Source: Salinisphaera sp. G21_0 (lineage in GTDB: Bacteria; Pseudomonadota; Gammaproteobacteria; Pseudomonadales; Endozoicomonadaceae). From it: a stretch of DNA of 50,283 nt. Shown here piece after piece: positions 38,039 to 46,179 of the stretch (the first letter of the stretch is position 1; each line of letters begins with the position of its first letter). The notes beneath the pieces were generated by a model. The model made no database searches. It saw only the letters and a list, made by a program, of their open reading frames with translations, and was not told where the DNA came from. The position numbers and the translations under genes were made by a program. The DNA is taken from NCBI RefSeq assembly GCF_017744115.1, contig NZ_JAGHQW010000044.1, positions 1-50,283 of the forward strand, written 5' to 3'.

Positions 38039-38830
38039 CTACCTTAGTTGCAAACAGTCCGGGATAATTTTATCGGAAAACAACTGCGCTAATACTTCAT
38101 TCAGGTCTTTAGAATCAGAAATATCATTCAAGGCTTGTTTTAATTCTACTGCCCCCTGGTTCAAATTATCGATAAAACTGCCAATTTCATAAGCAGTAAG
38201 ATGATCAAATAAATTTCTCCAGCCAGGTGCCAATATCAACTCCCCGCCACCTATACAATCAAATCCTGTATTATCACACCCCCCCTCGAACTTATAAACA
38301 CTACCATCCTTTAATTCGCCAAACATGATCCAGTTTTCTCCTTCATTTTCACCCTCATGATATGAGAAGACTTTGTCAATCTCCCTGCACTCAGTTGTGT
38401 ATTCCACCATACCGGGCTGTGGTGTCCCCCGGGTTTCCCAGGAACCCAAATCAGATAAATAAGAAGACCATGCATAATCACCCTCCCAGAACGAGCCGTC
38501 AATTTCCACCGGAGTAAACACAATATTTCTCACCTCCTCTTTAGTGCTGAAAAATAAAGGCCTGCATTCTGAACTGCTTACTAATGAAGCACCCAATCGG
38601 CGAAGGTCATCAAGTCCAAGGTATTGAATGAATCGTTCACTGATGTCTTGATTATTTAATACCTGAGAATAAACATCTTCTTTCAGTGGTAATTCATTCT
38701 TAACTACCTTGGCATCCATTATTTTTAGATTACCGGTGTCCGATGGCTCCTCTGTATCCACTTTACTTTGATTGGTGGTATTCGTAATGGATAACGAGTT
38801 TAATGTATTAGACAATGATGCAAGATCCAT
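38039..38830 (-). CDS. Unknown protein with a CDxTGxDC-type domain and possible F-box-like helix region
   Basis: The 263 residues start at ATG 38830 with AGGGG upstream. Residues about 115-215 contain GELKDGSVYKFEGGCDNTGF followed by DC (C185, C192). This resembles a widespread uncharacterised family in which a described-by-pattern CDYTGWDC motif follows a DGRYFYLEA-like strand. Residues 48-95 (ISERFIQYLGLDDLRRLGAS) have the Leu pattern of an F-box, but without the usual LP start; treat that as a weak hint. No signal peptide. It lies upstream of miaA in the same orientation. Confidence 0.65.
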   Translation of the reverse strand: MDLASLSNTLNSLSITNTTNQSKVDTEEPSDTGNLKIMDAKVVKNELPLKEDVYSQVLNNQDISERFIQYLGLDDLRRLGASLVSSSECRPLFFSTKEEVRNIVFTPVEIDGSFWEGDYAWSSYLSDLGSWETRGTPQPGMVEYTTECREIDKVFSYHEGENEGENWIMFGELKDGSVYKFEGGCDNTGFDCIGGGELILAPGWRNLFDHLTAYEIGSFIDNLNQGAVELKQALNDISDSKDLNEVLAQLFSDKIIPDCLQLR

Positions 38831-39122
38831 AATATTACCCCTCTTCTTGACCCGACAACCTTTTTCCGTCTGAAATTGCCATAAAAAAGTGTCCAGCAGA
38901 GCATCGTTAATCCAGCGATTGACGGTTGGCTAAAACACCAACGTAATATCTGATCCGTATCTGAACCAGGGAGAAAACGGTACAGAGCAGTCTTATATTT
39001 TAATTCATGAATCAAAGGCAGATAATTGACACTCTATGATGGTAGGAAATTCAAAATTTGCCAGAAATTTTTCTGGAAATGCTGCCGCTTTGTTCATTTA
39101 TTGACATTTATCGGCTCTACAG
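38831..39122. other. Intergenic stretch upstream of the 263-residue gene
   Basis: Nothing recognisable beyond the putative promoter of the neighbouring minus-strand gene. Confidence 0.4.
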
Positions 39123-39233
39123 TAGGGGCCCCTTATTTGCTCATTGTTATGCACCGTCATACATTACGAACTCTGAACTCGCCCCCTTTAGGCAAGCCGA
39201 AAAATTTATAGAACAAAAACGATTAAAAAAAGT
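39123..39233 (+). promoter_or_regulatory. Leader copy 1, shared with the sugar symporter gene
   Basis: From CCCCTTATTTGCTCATTGT through TATAGAACAAAAACGATTAA this segment is nearly the same as 41602-41713. The dyad GTAATGTAC/GTACATTAC of the other copy is here degraded to GTTATGCAC/ATACATTAC. It drives the broken ADP-ribosylglycohydrolase gene. Confidence 0.75.
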
Positions 39234-39941
39234 GTGCAAACTATCGAACAAATTGACCGATTTTCCGGGTGCCTGTTGGCAGGTTCCGTGAGAGATGCTT
39301 TAGGTGCACCGATAGAGTTTATGCGTCGTGAAGACATCATTGCCCAGTTTGGTGTTGATGGCATTCAACGGTATGCAACTGCTTATGGACGTGTTGGGGC
39401 GATTACAGACGACACCCAAATGATGCTTTTTACTGGTGAGTGATCGCTTAGAGCTGTCGTTAGAGCTGAAAGTAAAGGAATGTGTTCTGTAGAAGCGGTT
39501 GTTTGTCATGCTTACCAACGCTGGTTAAAAACTCAGGGAGAAACCAGCCCTGCAATGGAACGAATGGAACCACAATTTGGCGACGGCTGGTTGGCGATGG
39601 CTGGCTAATGACTTTCCCTGCCTTGTTCTCAAGACGAGCTCCCGGAAATACCTGCATTAGTAGATTGAAAAATATGCAGTCTCTTGGAGACTACACTGCA
39701 ATTAGTTAAAGCGGAACTCGGCCTTTACTCATTTCATGAGGAAACACTGCCGGCGTTGGAACAACCGGAGCAGTTGGCTCATTCTGAAGTCACCATTCCC
39801 GTGGCAATCTCACAACTCGGTGAAGGCTGGGTTGCGGAAGAGGCTCTGGCTATTGGGGTTTACTCGGTGCTCGTGAGTTCGAGCCTGGAAGATGCACTCA
39901 TTATTGCCGTGAACCGTAGTGGTGACTCTGATTCTACATGC
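39234..39941 (+). pseudogene. ADP-ribosylglycohydrolase (DraG/ARH-type) pseudogene
   Basis: The frame starting at GTG 39234 reads GCLLAGSVRDALGAPIEFMR and GAITDDTQMMLFTGE, the conserved N-terminus of ADP-ribosylglycohydrolases, including the TDDTQM metal site. It stops at 39443. Other frames continue with VEAVVCHAYQRWLKTQGETS and then, at 39830-39940, GWVAEEALAIGVYSVLVSS and AVNRSGDSDST, the conserved end with the second metal-binding motif. At least two frameshifts and a central deletion are needed, so no active enzyme is made. Such enzymes remove ADP-ribose from arginine or other groups. Confidence 0.88.
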
Positions 39942-40141
39942 AGCAGCCCCAGAGTTATCTGGCCTTGTTTGCCAATGACCCGGGGCTGAAGTGGAACGTG
40001 AATCAACTGTTCCGGCAGATGCTTCAGGACAAGGTCGAGGTAAGTACTTAATAAATAGGGCGATAACCCAAAATTGAACTTTTGTATCAATTATGCATCT
40101 AAACGTAGAAATTGAAATTATTTAAGTAGAGGAAGATAACA

Positions 40142-40795
40142 ATGAGTTCTATATCAGATATCGCTTCATCCATAGGCAGCGCCTTTAAAACAGTGTTTGA
40201 TTGTGTCACTTACCCCTTTCGATGGGCATTTAATCGAACAGTTTCAGTACTTTCTTCCGTTAAAACGTATCTTTTTGGGTCATCTAAACCTGAGAACCAA
40301 AGCGAGGTGCCTAATGAAACATGTGTCAGCGAACGTTCAGTTGACAGTGTGTCAGAACCAACTGTAAGCACATCTACTTCCGCACCTACGTCAGAGCAGA
40401 ACGAATTAAAAATTGCGAAAATTAAGGCTCTCTCAACTGATCTGATGGCAGCAGAGCAAAAAATCGACGGATTATCAGTATTTTTGCAAGAGCGGGATAA
40501 TCAAACCGCTGAACAACGTTTTAATGTCAGACAGTTAGTTAACAAAGTTAATGACCTGAAAAATCTACACAGAATCGTTGAAGATCTGGACAATGGTGCC
40601 GTTATTTCTCCAGTTGATGTCAAAAGTAAAGTAGAAGATGTTTTCAAAGTAATGAAGGAAGCTGTCGTGCTTATGCAAAAAGATACGTTGAAGACATTGT
40701 TGGATAAAAGGCGTTTAGAAAAACTTGATGGACTACTTATCAATATTGACAATGCAAAAGCCAAGCTTAGAGAAATACAGTCCAGCAAAGCTTGA
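40142..40795 (+). CDS. Coiled-coil protein of unknown function
   Basis: The 217 residues start at ATG 40142 with GAGGAAG upstream. Residues 1-45 form an amphipathic, aromatic-rich segment (FKTVFDCVTYPFRWAFNRTV); 50-95 is Ser/Thr/Glu-rich and probably disordered; 95-217 is a charged helical region with heptad character (LKIAKIKALSTDLMAAEQKI, LDKRRLEKLDGLLINIDNAK). There is no classical signal peptide. I recognise no family. The layout would suit a host-membrane-associated effector or an internal scaffold; undecided. Confidence 0.7.
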   Translation: MSSISDIASSIGSAFKTVFDCVTYPFRWAFNRTVSVLSSVKTYLFGSSKPENQSEVPNETCVSERSVDSVSEPTVSTSTSAPTSEQNELKIAKIKALSTDLMAAEQKIDGLSVFLQERDNQTAEQRFNVRQLVNKVNDLKNLHRIVEDLDNGAVISPVDVKSKVEDVFKVMKEAVVLMQKDTLKTLLDKRRLEKLDGLLINIDNAKAKLREIQSSKA

Positions 40796-40849
40796 TATGG
40801 CAAGTATTTTCCGGACACTACGCAGCCCTGACAAATTTTTGTTTATGAG

Positions 40850-40983
40850 AAAATAAAGGACACCTAAAAATTTGACTAATTTGTTTTTCAAAAAGAAAGA
40901 CCCCAGATTTTATCGTTCAACTTACGGGCAAAAAGGCTGACCTCGACAAACCTGTGTGAGTTTAAAACAAAATAAAGGACACC
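40850..40983. repeat. Pair of direct repeats AAAATAAAGGACACC
   Basis: The 15-base sequence stands at 40850-40864 and 40969-40983, each followed by an A-rich run and CTAAT. No gene lies between. They border transposase debris and may be element ends. Confidence 0.7.
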
Positions 40984-41189
40984 CAAAAAATTAACTAATC
41001 GGCCACACCATCCATTTTTCCTCAGGAGCCTTTTAAGGGCATTAAGCACATATACCCAGTAACCAGTAAAATAACATGACGACCGCCCGAAAAAACTATG
41101 AACATATTTTCACTCACCATGGGCATTTGTGCTCTTCGTGGTTCGATCTTTAACTTACCCAAGCGGGGGAGTAGGCGTTTAATGTCTAC

Positions 41190-41487
41190 CCTAAGAGTAC
41201 CAGTTAGCCTGTCTGTCAGATAATCCCAAGTGGTCTTCCTGCATGCAGCCAGCACTGGGCATGGTCGTATACATCAAATTGCTGAGCACCATTGCTGAAT
41301 GCGACGGTCTGACGATTGAATCCATGATGAATCAGGCTGCCGTATAATACGCTTTCGGTGGCTTTTTGCTGTAACCTCGGACCATCAAGGCCAATATCTT
41401 TCATAAACTCTTCCCTCGACTCCCGGCTCAGAAAGTGAACATCAAGATATTGAGCCAGAGTCTTGCTCCGGTGTCGTCTGTCTGCAG
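41190..41487 (-). pseudogene. DDE-type transposase remnant
   Basis: Minus-strand frames read LQTDDTGAR (41461-41487), FLSRESREEFMKDIGLDG, LIHHGFNRQTVAFSNGAQQF, VYDHAQCWLHAGR and CRKTTWDYLTDRLTGT. Together they match a transposase family with QVDDTGARH, FNVLxHALCWVHAER and SFWDYLxDR blocks. Frameshifts and a central deletion separate the pieces. I cannot name the IS family with certainty. Confidence 0.75.
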
Positions 41488-41597
41488 ATAACGGGATCCT
41501 ATGGCCAGCAATTCATCTTTTTCAGCATGGAAGGCAATAGCCTTTGATTAACAGGCTACTGAGATGGATACACCGGTATCCCAGAGCAGTTCCAGTA

Positions 41598-41713
41598 AGA
41601 GCCCCTTATTTGCTCATTGTAATGTACTGTCGTACATTACGAACTCTGAACTCGAGCTCTTGAGGCAAGCCAAAAAAATTTATAGAACAAAAACAATTAA
41701 AAAAGGCGACACA
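41598..41713 (+). promoter_or_regulatory. Leader copy 2 with perfect palindromic operator candidate
   Basis: GTAATGTAC (41619-41627) and GTACATTAC (41632-41640) form a perfect 9-base dyad with a four-base centre, typical of a dimeric repressor site. It lies 74 bases before the symporter ATG. The whole leader is repeated at 39123-39233. Confidence 0.65.
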
Positions 41714-43069
41714 ATGAAGACTATTACCAAACTCAATCGAGTTGGCTATGCCATGGGGGACCTGGGCAACACACTTACCTTCGGTATGATGTCCACTTTC
41801 TTACTGGCCTATTATACGGATGTACTGGGTATTACTGCCGCTGCAGCGGGGACGTTGTTTCTCGTTGCCAGAATCTGGGATGCGGTGAATGACCCGATCA
41901 TGGGTGCTATCTGTGATAAACTCTTCACCCGCAAGCATACCGGGGACAAGTTTCGCGGCTTTCTGGTGAAAGGCAGCTGGCCTGTTGCGGTGGCAGCCAT
42001 TTTTGTGTTTTGGGCACCACAGGGCCTGAGTGACTCACAAAAACTGATTTGGGCTTACGCCACCTACATTGTCTGGGGCATGACATATACTTTTATCAAT
42101 ATTCCCTATGGTTCACTGGCGACGGTAATGACCAACGATAAAGGTGAGCGAGCCTCTCTTTCTGCCGCCAGAGGTGTCGGTAGCATGGCTGGCAATGTCG
42201 TAGGCAACATTGTCGTACCACTTTTCCTGTCGATTTTCGCTGATGACTTTGCCAAAGGCTATTTGTACTCTGCTGTCTTCGTCAGCACTTTTGCCATGAT
42301 CGCCTATCTTATATCCTATCGGCATACTGCTGAATATATACGACATGAGCCTTCAACCGAAAACATTAACATTTTTCAGGGCATCACCTCTCTGCGGAAA
42401 AACTCTTTATTTCTCTGTGTGAGTATATCTTCCGCATTTATGCTGGCAGCATTTATGGCCCAGAGTGCCATTACCTACTATTACCTGACTGAGAACCTGG
42501 ATGGCCAACTGTGGTTCATATCCTTAAGCTCAGCGGTCAGTGTTCTTGCTATCCTTATCATTTCATCGTTTATCGGAAAGCTCGCCTTAAAGTTCGGTAC
42601 CAGGAAAATTATGATTACCGGATTTTTGTTGGCCGGTATTACAGCTACCGTTTGCTTTTTACTGCCTGACTCTATTTATGTCATGTTCCTGTGGCTCTTT
42701 GTGGGCATTCCACTGATGCTACTTCCTAATTTGCTGATCTGGGCAAATGTATCTGACAGTATTGACTACAACTCTTACTTATCTGGTCAGCGTCAGGAAG
42801 GTGTCATCTATTCCAGCTATTCATTTGCCCGTAAGATGGGGCAGGCACTGGCAGGTTTCATCGCGGGTACGGGGTTATCTTTTATCGGCTACCAGGCAGA
42901 ACTGGAAACACAGCCAGCCTCCGTATTGCTCGGCATCGATGCACTAATGTTCCTCTTGCCTGCTGTGGCACTGTTTATATGTGCGCTTATCTACTTTGTG
43001 ATGTGGGATGAATCCAAGATCAAATCAGCCAGTGAAAGTGACGCTGACTTGAGCGGACAACCCGCTTGA
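41714..43069 (+). CDS. GPH-family sugar:cation symporter (MelB-like MFS transporter)
   Basis: Start at ATG 41714 (MKTITKLNRVGYAMGDLGN); the upstream open frame to 41564 is leader DNA shared with 39123-39233. The 451 residues show 12 membrane helices and the glycoside-pentoside-hexuronide symporter signatures: GYAMGDLGNTL at the start, ARIWDAVNDPIMGAICDK (the cation-site Asp pattern of helix 2), and DSIDYNSYLSGQRQEGVIYS in the second half. It probably imports a sugar or glycoside with Na+ or H+; substrate cannot be read from sequence. Its leader twin before an ADP-ribosylglycohydrolase relic suggests one regulon. Confidence 0.9.
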   Translation: MKTITKLNRVGYAMGDLGNTLTFGMMSTFLLAYYTDVLGITAAAAGTLFLVARIWDAVNDPIMGAICDKLFTRKHTGDKFRGFLVKGSWPVAVAAIFVFWAPQGLSDSQKLIWAYATYIVWGMTYTFINIPYGSLATVMTNDKGERASLSAARGVGSMAGNVVGNIVVPLFLSIFADDFAKGYLYSAVFVSTFAMIAYLISYRHTAEYIRHEPSTENINIFQGITSLRKNSLFLCVSISSAFMLAAFMAQSAITYYYLTENLDGQLWFISLSSAVSVLAILIISSFIGKLALKFGTRKIMITGFLLAGITATVCFLLPDSIYVMFLWLFVGIPLMLLPNLLIWANVSDSIDYNSYLSGQRQEGVIYSSYSFARKMGQALAGFIAGTGLSFIGYQAELETQPASVLLGIDALMFLLPAVALFICALIYFVMWDESKIKSASESDADLSGQPA

Positions 43070-43500
43070 TTTCTGGAACAGTTCAACTGGCAGGAGAAAT
43101 CCATCAAAGCTCCAGGGAGTTTATTCATAATTGGCGTGATATTTTTGATATCCAGCAACAGTCATCTGAGTTTAGTGTTCACAGATATACCGATAGGCTG
43201 ACTATCAGGGAAGTTTGCCGTGATATCTACCGAATGTTGCAATCCAACTATGAATTTTCGGGGAAGGCTGAACAAATGATATCCGAAGATAAGTTTATTT
43301 TTAGCCTTCTGAGTTTGCTTTCCAAAGCGGCATTGAAAAACAGGCTTAGAGACAGCTCCAATAAAGATGAAGTCTTTAGAGCAGCAGTTATTCCCTTTAT
43401 TGATTACCTTAGTGACTTGGGGTTTCACCTGAAACACAACCTGTTGCTTTATCGGGTTTTTCGACAAATACAGGCTTGTCGCAAAAATATAGTCTGGTAA
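43066..43500 (+). pseudogene. Stand-alone copy of the C-terminal domain of the UbiB-like kinase protein
   Basis: Residues 45-142 of this frame align by eye with residues about 535-635 of the kinase-like protein at 13504-15456. LTIREVCRDIYRML matches ATIGEICRQLYHWL; LGFHLKHNLLLYRVFRQIQA matches MGFRVNQCDPLLIRVKAQLA. The kinase part is absent. Its only start is a TTG overlapping the symporter stop, with no ribosome binding site, so it looks like the tail of a lost paralog, although the 144-codon frame is intact. If translated by coupling it would be a small helical protein. Confidence 0.65.
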
Positions 43501-43725
43501 CAAACCAGAGTTTTCTGGCTGAGAATGGCAGTCAGTCTCAATTGTCCGCCACAGATATTGGCTTGAGTGTGTGTGTACCTTTTCAAGTTAATAAGCCAAA
43601 GACCTCCTATTGCTGTCTTGGCTATAGTTAAGAAACTTCGGTCATCTTATTCAATTTAGAATCAGCTTTTTGTTGCCCTAACACTGAATCAATGGCTCCA
43701 GACAATGACCATATGAAAACCGTTT

Positions 43726-44208
43726 TTATTTTTCTACCCTTAACTGCTCGTTAGAGACTATTACATCGGGTTTGGACAAGTCCGCCAAAAACTTTTCAGG
43801 GACTTGTGAATCGGGTAAAGGTACGCCTTCCTGAAAAAACTTTTTAAGGACTTGTGGATCGGGTAAAGGTACGCCTTCCTGAAAAGACTGGAAAGGGACA
43901 GACCCTTCTACCTCAGCTTCATCCCTCTCCACAAAATCATATGTATTCGAATTTGAACCCGATTCTGACATGTAGTTCAGACTTGGTTGTTTGGCCACAG
44001 CGCCTTGACCTGTGTCAGGCAGAAGTCGCTTTCTCAAGCCTGCCAGGTAATCTTCCGATGGTTTTGGGCAGCAAGCGGCCACTACACATGCTTTCACCAA
44101 TCTATAACTAAAACTGAAACAGAGTTCACACTGATCAGGTTGGATATCATCACTTGCTGCTTTCCAAACACCCGAGAAGAAACCTGTTTCGGTACTCTCA
44201 ACGCGCAT
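43726..44208 (-). CDS. Small protein with two 16-residue repeats
   Basis: The 160 residues start at ATG 44208 with an excellent AGGAGG five bases upstream. The N-terminal half has a Cys-rich stretch (CELCFSFSYRLVKACVVAAC C) and Ser/Asn-rich linker. The C-terminal half carries FQEGVPLPDPQVLKKF followed by FQEGVPLPDSQVPEKF, an exact 16-residue period. No family recognised. Clear initiation site and intact frame argue that it is real. Confidence 0.65.
   Translation of the reverse strand: MRVESTETGFFSGVWKAASDDIQPDQCELCFSFSYRLVKACVVAACCPKPSEDYLAGLRKRLLPDTGQGAVAKQPSLNYMSESGSNSNTYDFVERDEAEVEGSVPFQSFQEGVPLPDPQVLKKFFQEGVPLPDSQVPEKFLADLSKPDVIVSNEQLRVEK
43800..43895. repeat. Two 48-base direct repeats within the 160-codon gene
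   Basis: Units at 43800-43847 and 43848-43895 share GGACTTGTG, ATCGGGTAAAGGTACGCCTT and CCTGAAAA; they encode the two 16-residue repeats. Confidence 0.9.
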
Positions 44209-44594
44209 ATAAACCTCCTGAATCCCGTCAAACAGGGATTGATATTATTATTCGTACTTATATATGACCTCTTATTTCTGAAAAGATTCAATAAAATGTA
44301 TTCATTTATCTTTTTCGGGTAAAAGGGATAAAAAATAGCACCTTGTTAACGGTACTAAAGTACAAGTAATCTGTTTGTCACACATGCTTATCCAGTACAT
44401 CATTTCGATGAGTTTGATGTGTACAATCTCCGTTCACCCTGAGCGCCCTTCGGCTCAGGATGCACGGACGAAGGGTGATTGGCACAGTCTTTATTCAGGG
44501 TATGGTATTTACGCCCTTCGACTCCGCTCAGGACGAACGGAGCCCGGGAGTCATTGATAGAAGGAACCCATCAATTACATTGAAACCATGTACC
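44209..44594. other. Intergenic stretch with GC-rich repeat motif
   Basis: Around 44432-44560 the motif CCTGAGC...CCCTTCG...CTCAGGA occurs twice: CACCCTGAGCGCCCTTCG with GGCTCAGGATG, and CGCCCTTCGACTCCGCTCAG with GACGAACGG. It looks like a dispersed intergenic repeat with internal pairing. No gene seen. Confidence 0.5.
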
Positions 44595-44807
44595 AGGAGG
44601 CTGTCCGAGAATAGGCTGCCCTACACGGCAACTGCTCCTGCGTTGCTCTAACTCCTGCATCCATGCGGCGACAGCAAATTGGTCTAAAAATCCGCTTTTG
44701 TTCGGCAAATAACCCCGCTATTCATCTCACAAAACCGAATTTTTATCCTCAATTTTCTGCCGTCCTCGCTACGGGCCTAGACGGGCGCTATTCTCGGACA
44801 GCCTCCT
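44595..44807. mobile_element. MITE-like element, copy B, with perfect 20-base terminal inverted repeats
   Basis: AGGAGGCTGTCCGAGAATAG (44595-44614) and its exact reverse complement (44788-44807) bound a 213-base non-coding element. The inside is homologous to copy A at 16430-16604 in the opposite direction. Its right end overlaps the last codon of the cbrB-like gene. No clear target duplication is visible. Confidence 0.9.
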
Positions 44808-46179
44808 ATGTTGCCACTGTTTTCTTTCTTGGAATACCCAGGCGCTGGCGCCGCTCCCAGAGTGTTTTTCTACTGATACCCAGCTTCTGCGCAAGATCGG
44901 TTTCGGTCATCTGGTCCTGGTGCTCAAGCACAAAACGCTGGAAGTAGTCTTCCAGTGTCAGGCCATCCTGCAGCTCTTCGGCATCCTGACGGAACAGGGT
45001 CTGTTTCACACGAACGTCAATGTCCAGATTTTCCGGAGTGATGATATTGTCTTCGGAAAGAATGACACCCCGTTCGATGGCATGCTCCATTTCGCGAACA
45101 TTCCCGGGCCACTGATATTGAGAAATGGCGGCCATGGTTTCGGGAGCCATTGAGAAGACTTCCAGACCCATTTTTTCACAGGTTTTGGCCAGCAGTTTTT
45201 CCGCCAGCATCAGGATATCATTGCCTCTCTCCCTGAGTGGCGGAATGCGCAGTTCCACCACTTTCAGCCGATAGTAGAGGTCTTCACGAAACTCATTCTG
45301 TGCAGAGAGCTGACGGAGATTCCGGTGAGTAGCGGCAATCAGTCGAACATCAACAGACTGTGACTGTACTGAACCGACACGACGAATTTCACCTTCCTGA
45401 AGAACGCGAAGTAGCCTGGCCTGGGCTTCCAGTGGCAGCTCACCGATTTCATCAAGAAACAGTGTGCCACCATTGGCCGCTTCGATCAGACCGGTTCTGG
45501 CGGCTGTAGCCCCGGTAAATGACCCTTTTTCATGACCAAAAAGCTCTGATTCAATCAGTGTTTCCGGAATGGCGGCACAGTTAACAGAAATCATCGGGCC
45601 ATTAATGCGTTTACTGTTTTCATGGATGGCCCGGGCAACCAGCTCTTTACCGGTGCCTGATTCACCCTGAATTAATACCGTGGCATCGGTTGGAGCCACC
45701 TTCTGTATTTGCCGGAACAATAGCTGCATGGCATCACACTGTCCCAGAATGCCATTAAAGCCATCGCCGGAGAATGTCGCTTCATTAACACCCTGGTCAG
45801 GTGTGGAGTCAGTACTCTGAGCTGCCTGCTTTTCAATAGCTTCAGCCACGCGCTGAATCATCTCTGCATGATCAAAGGGCTTGGCAATATAATCGACGGC
45901 ACCCTGCTTCATGGTTGAGACTGCCGAGTTCAGGCTGGCATAGCTGGTCATGATCAGTACCGGAATGCCATTGGCCAGGTTAATCATTTCAGTACCGGGC
46001 TTACCGGGAAGCCTCAGATCGCTGATGATCAGTGAGAACGACTGTTGTTTCAGAAAGTCTTCCGCTTCATGAACCGAGCCAGCCTCAGTAATACCATATC
46101 CTTGTCGTTCAAGAAGACGACGCAGTGACGATCGGATAATTTCTTCATCTTCAACAATCAGTATCTGGTCCTGACTCAT
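44806..46179 (-). CDS. cbrB: Sigma-54-dependent response regulator, CbrB-like
   Basis: The 457 residues contain a receiver domain (1-120: [27 protein letters not shown] with the phospho-acceptor Asp, MTSYAS, KPFDH), an AAA+ sigma-54 activation domain (about 145-385: [21 protein letters not shown] in place of the usual [26 protein letters not shown]) and a Fis-type helix-turn-helix ([20 protein letters not shown]). The sequence closely recalls Pseudomonas CbrB, which controls carbon/nitrogen balance with CbrA. The start overlaps the sensor gene stop as ATGA. The stop codon TAG straddles the end of MITE copy B, so the last residues may be altered. Confidence 0.85.
   Translation of the reverse strand: MSQDQILIVEDEEIIRSSLRRLLERQGYGITEAGSVHEAEDFLKQQSFSLIISDLRLPGKPGTEMINLANGIPVLIMTSYASLNSAVSTMKQGAVDYIAKPFDHAEMIQRVAEAIEKQAAQSTDSTPDQGVNEATFSGDGFNGILGQCDAMQLLFRQIQKVAPTDATVLIQGESGTGKELVARAIHENSKRINGPMISVNCAAIPETLIESELFGHEKGSFTGATAARTGLIEAANGGTLFLDEIGELPLEAQARLLRVLQEGEIRRVGSVQSQSVDVRLIAATHRNLRQLSAQNEFREDLYYRLKVVELRIPPLRERGNDILMLAEKLLAKTCEKMGLEVFSMAPETMAAISQYQWPGNVREMEHAIERGVILSEDNIITPENLDIDVRVKQTLFRQDAEELQDGLTLEDYFQRFVLEHQDQMTETDLAQKLGISRKTLWERRQRLGIPRKKTVAT

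Noticed and set aside
39938-40050. Short frame MQQPQSYLALFANDPGLKWN after the ADP-ribosylglycohydrolase relic
   Set aside because: Only 37 codons, no initiation site; probably further debris.
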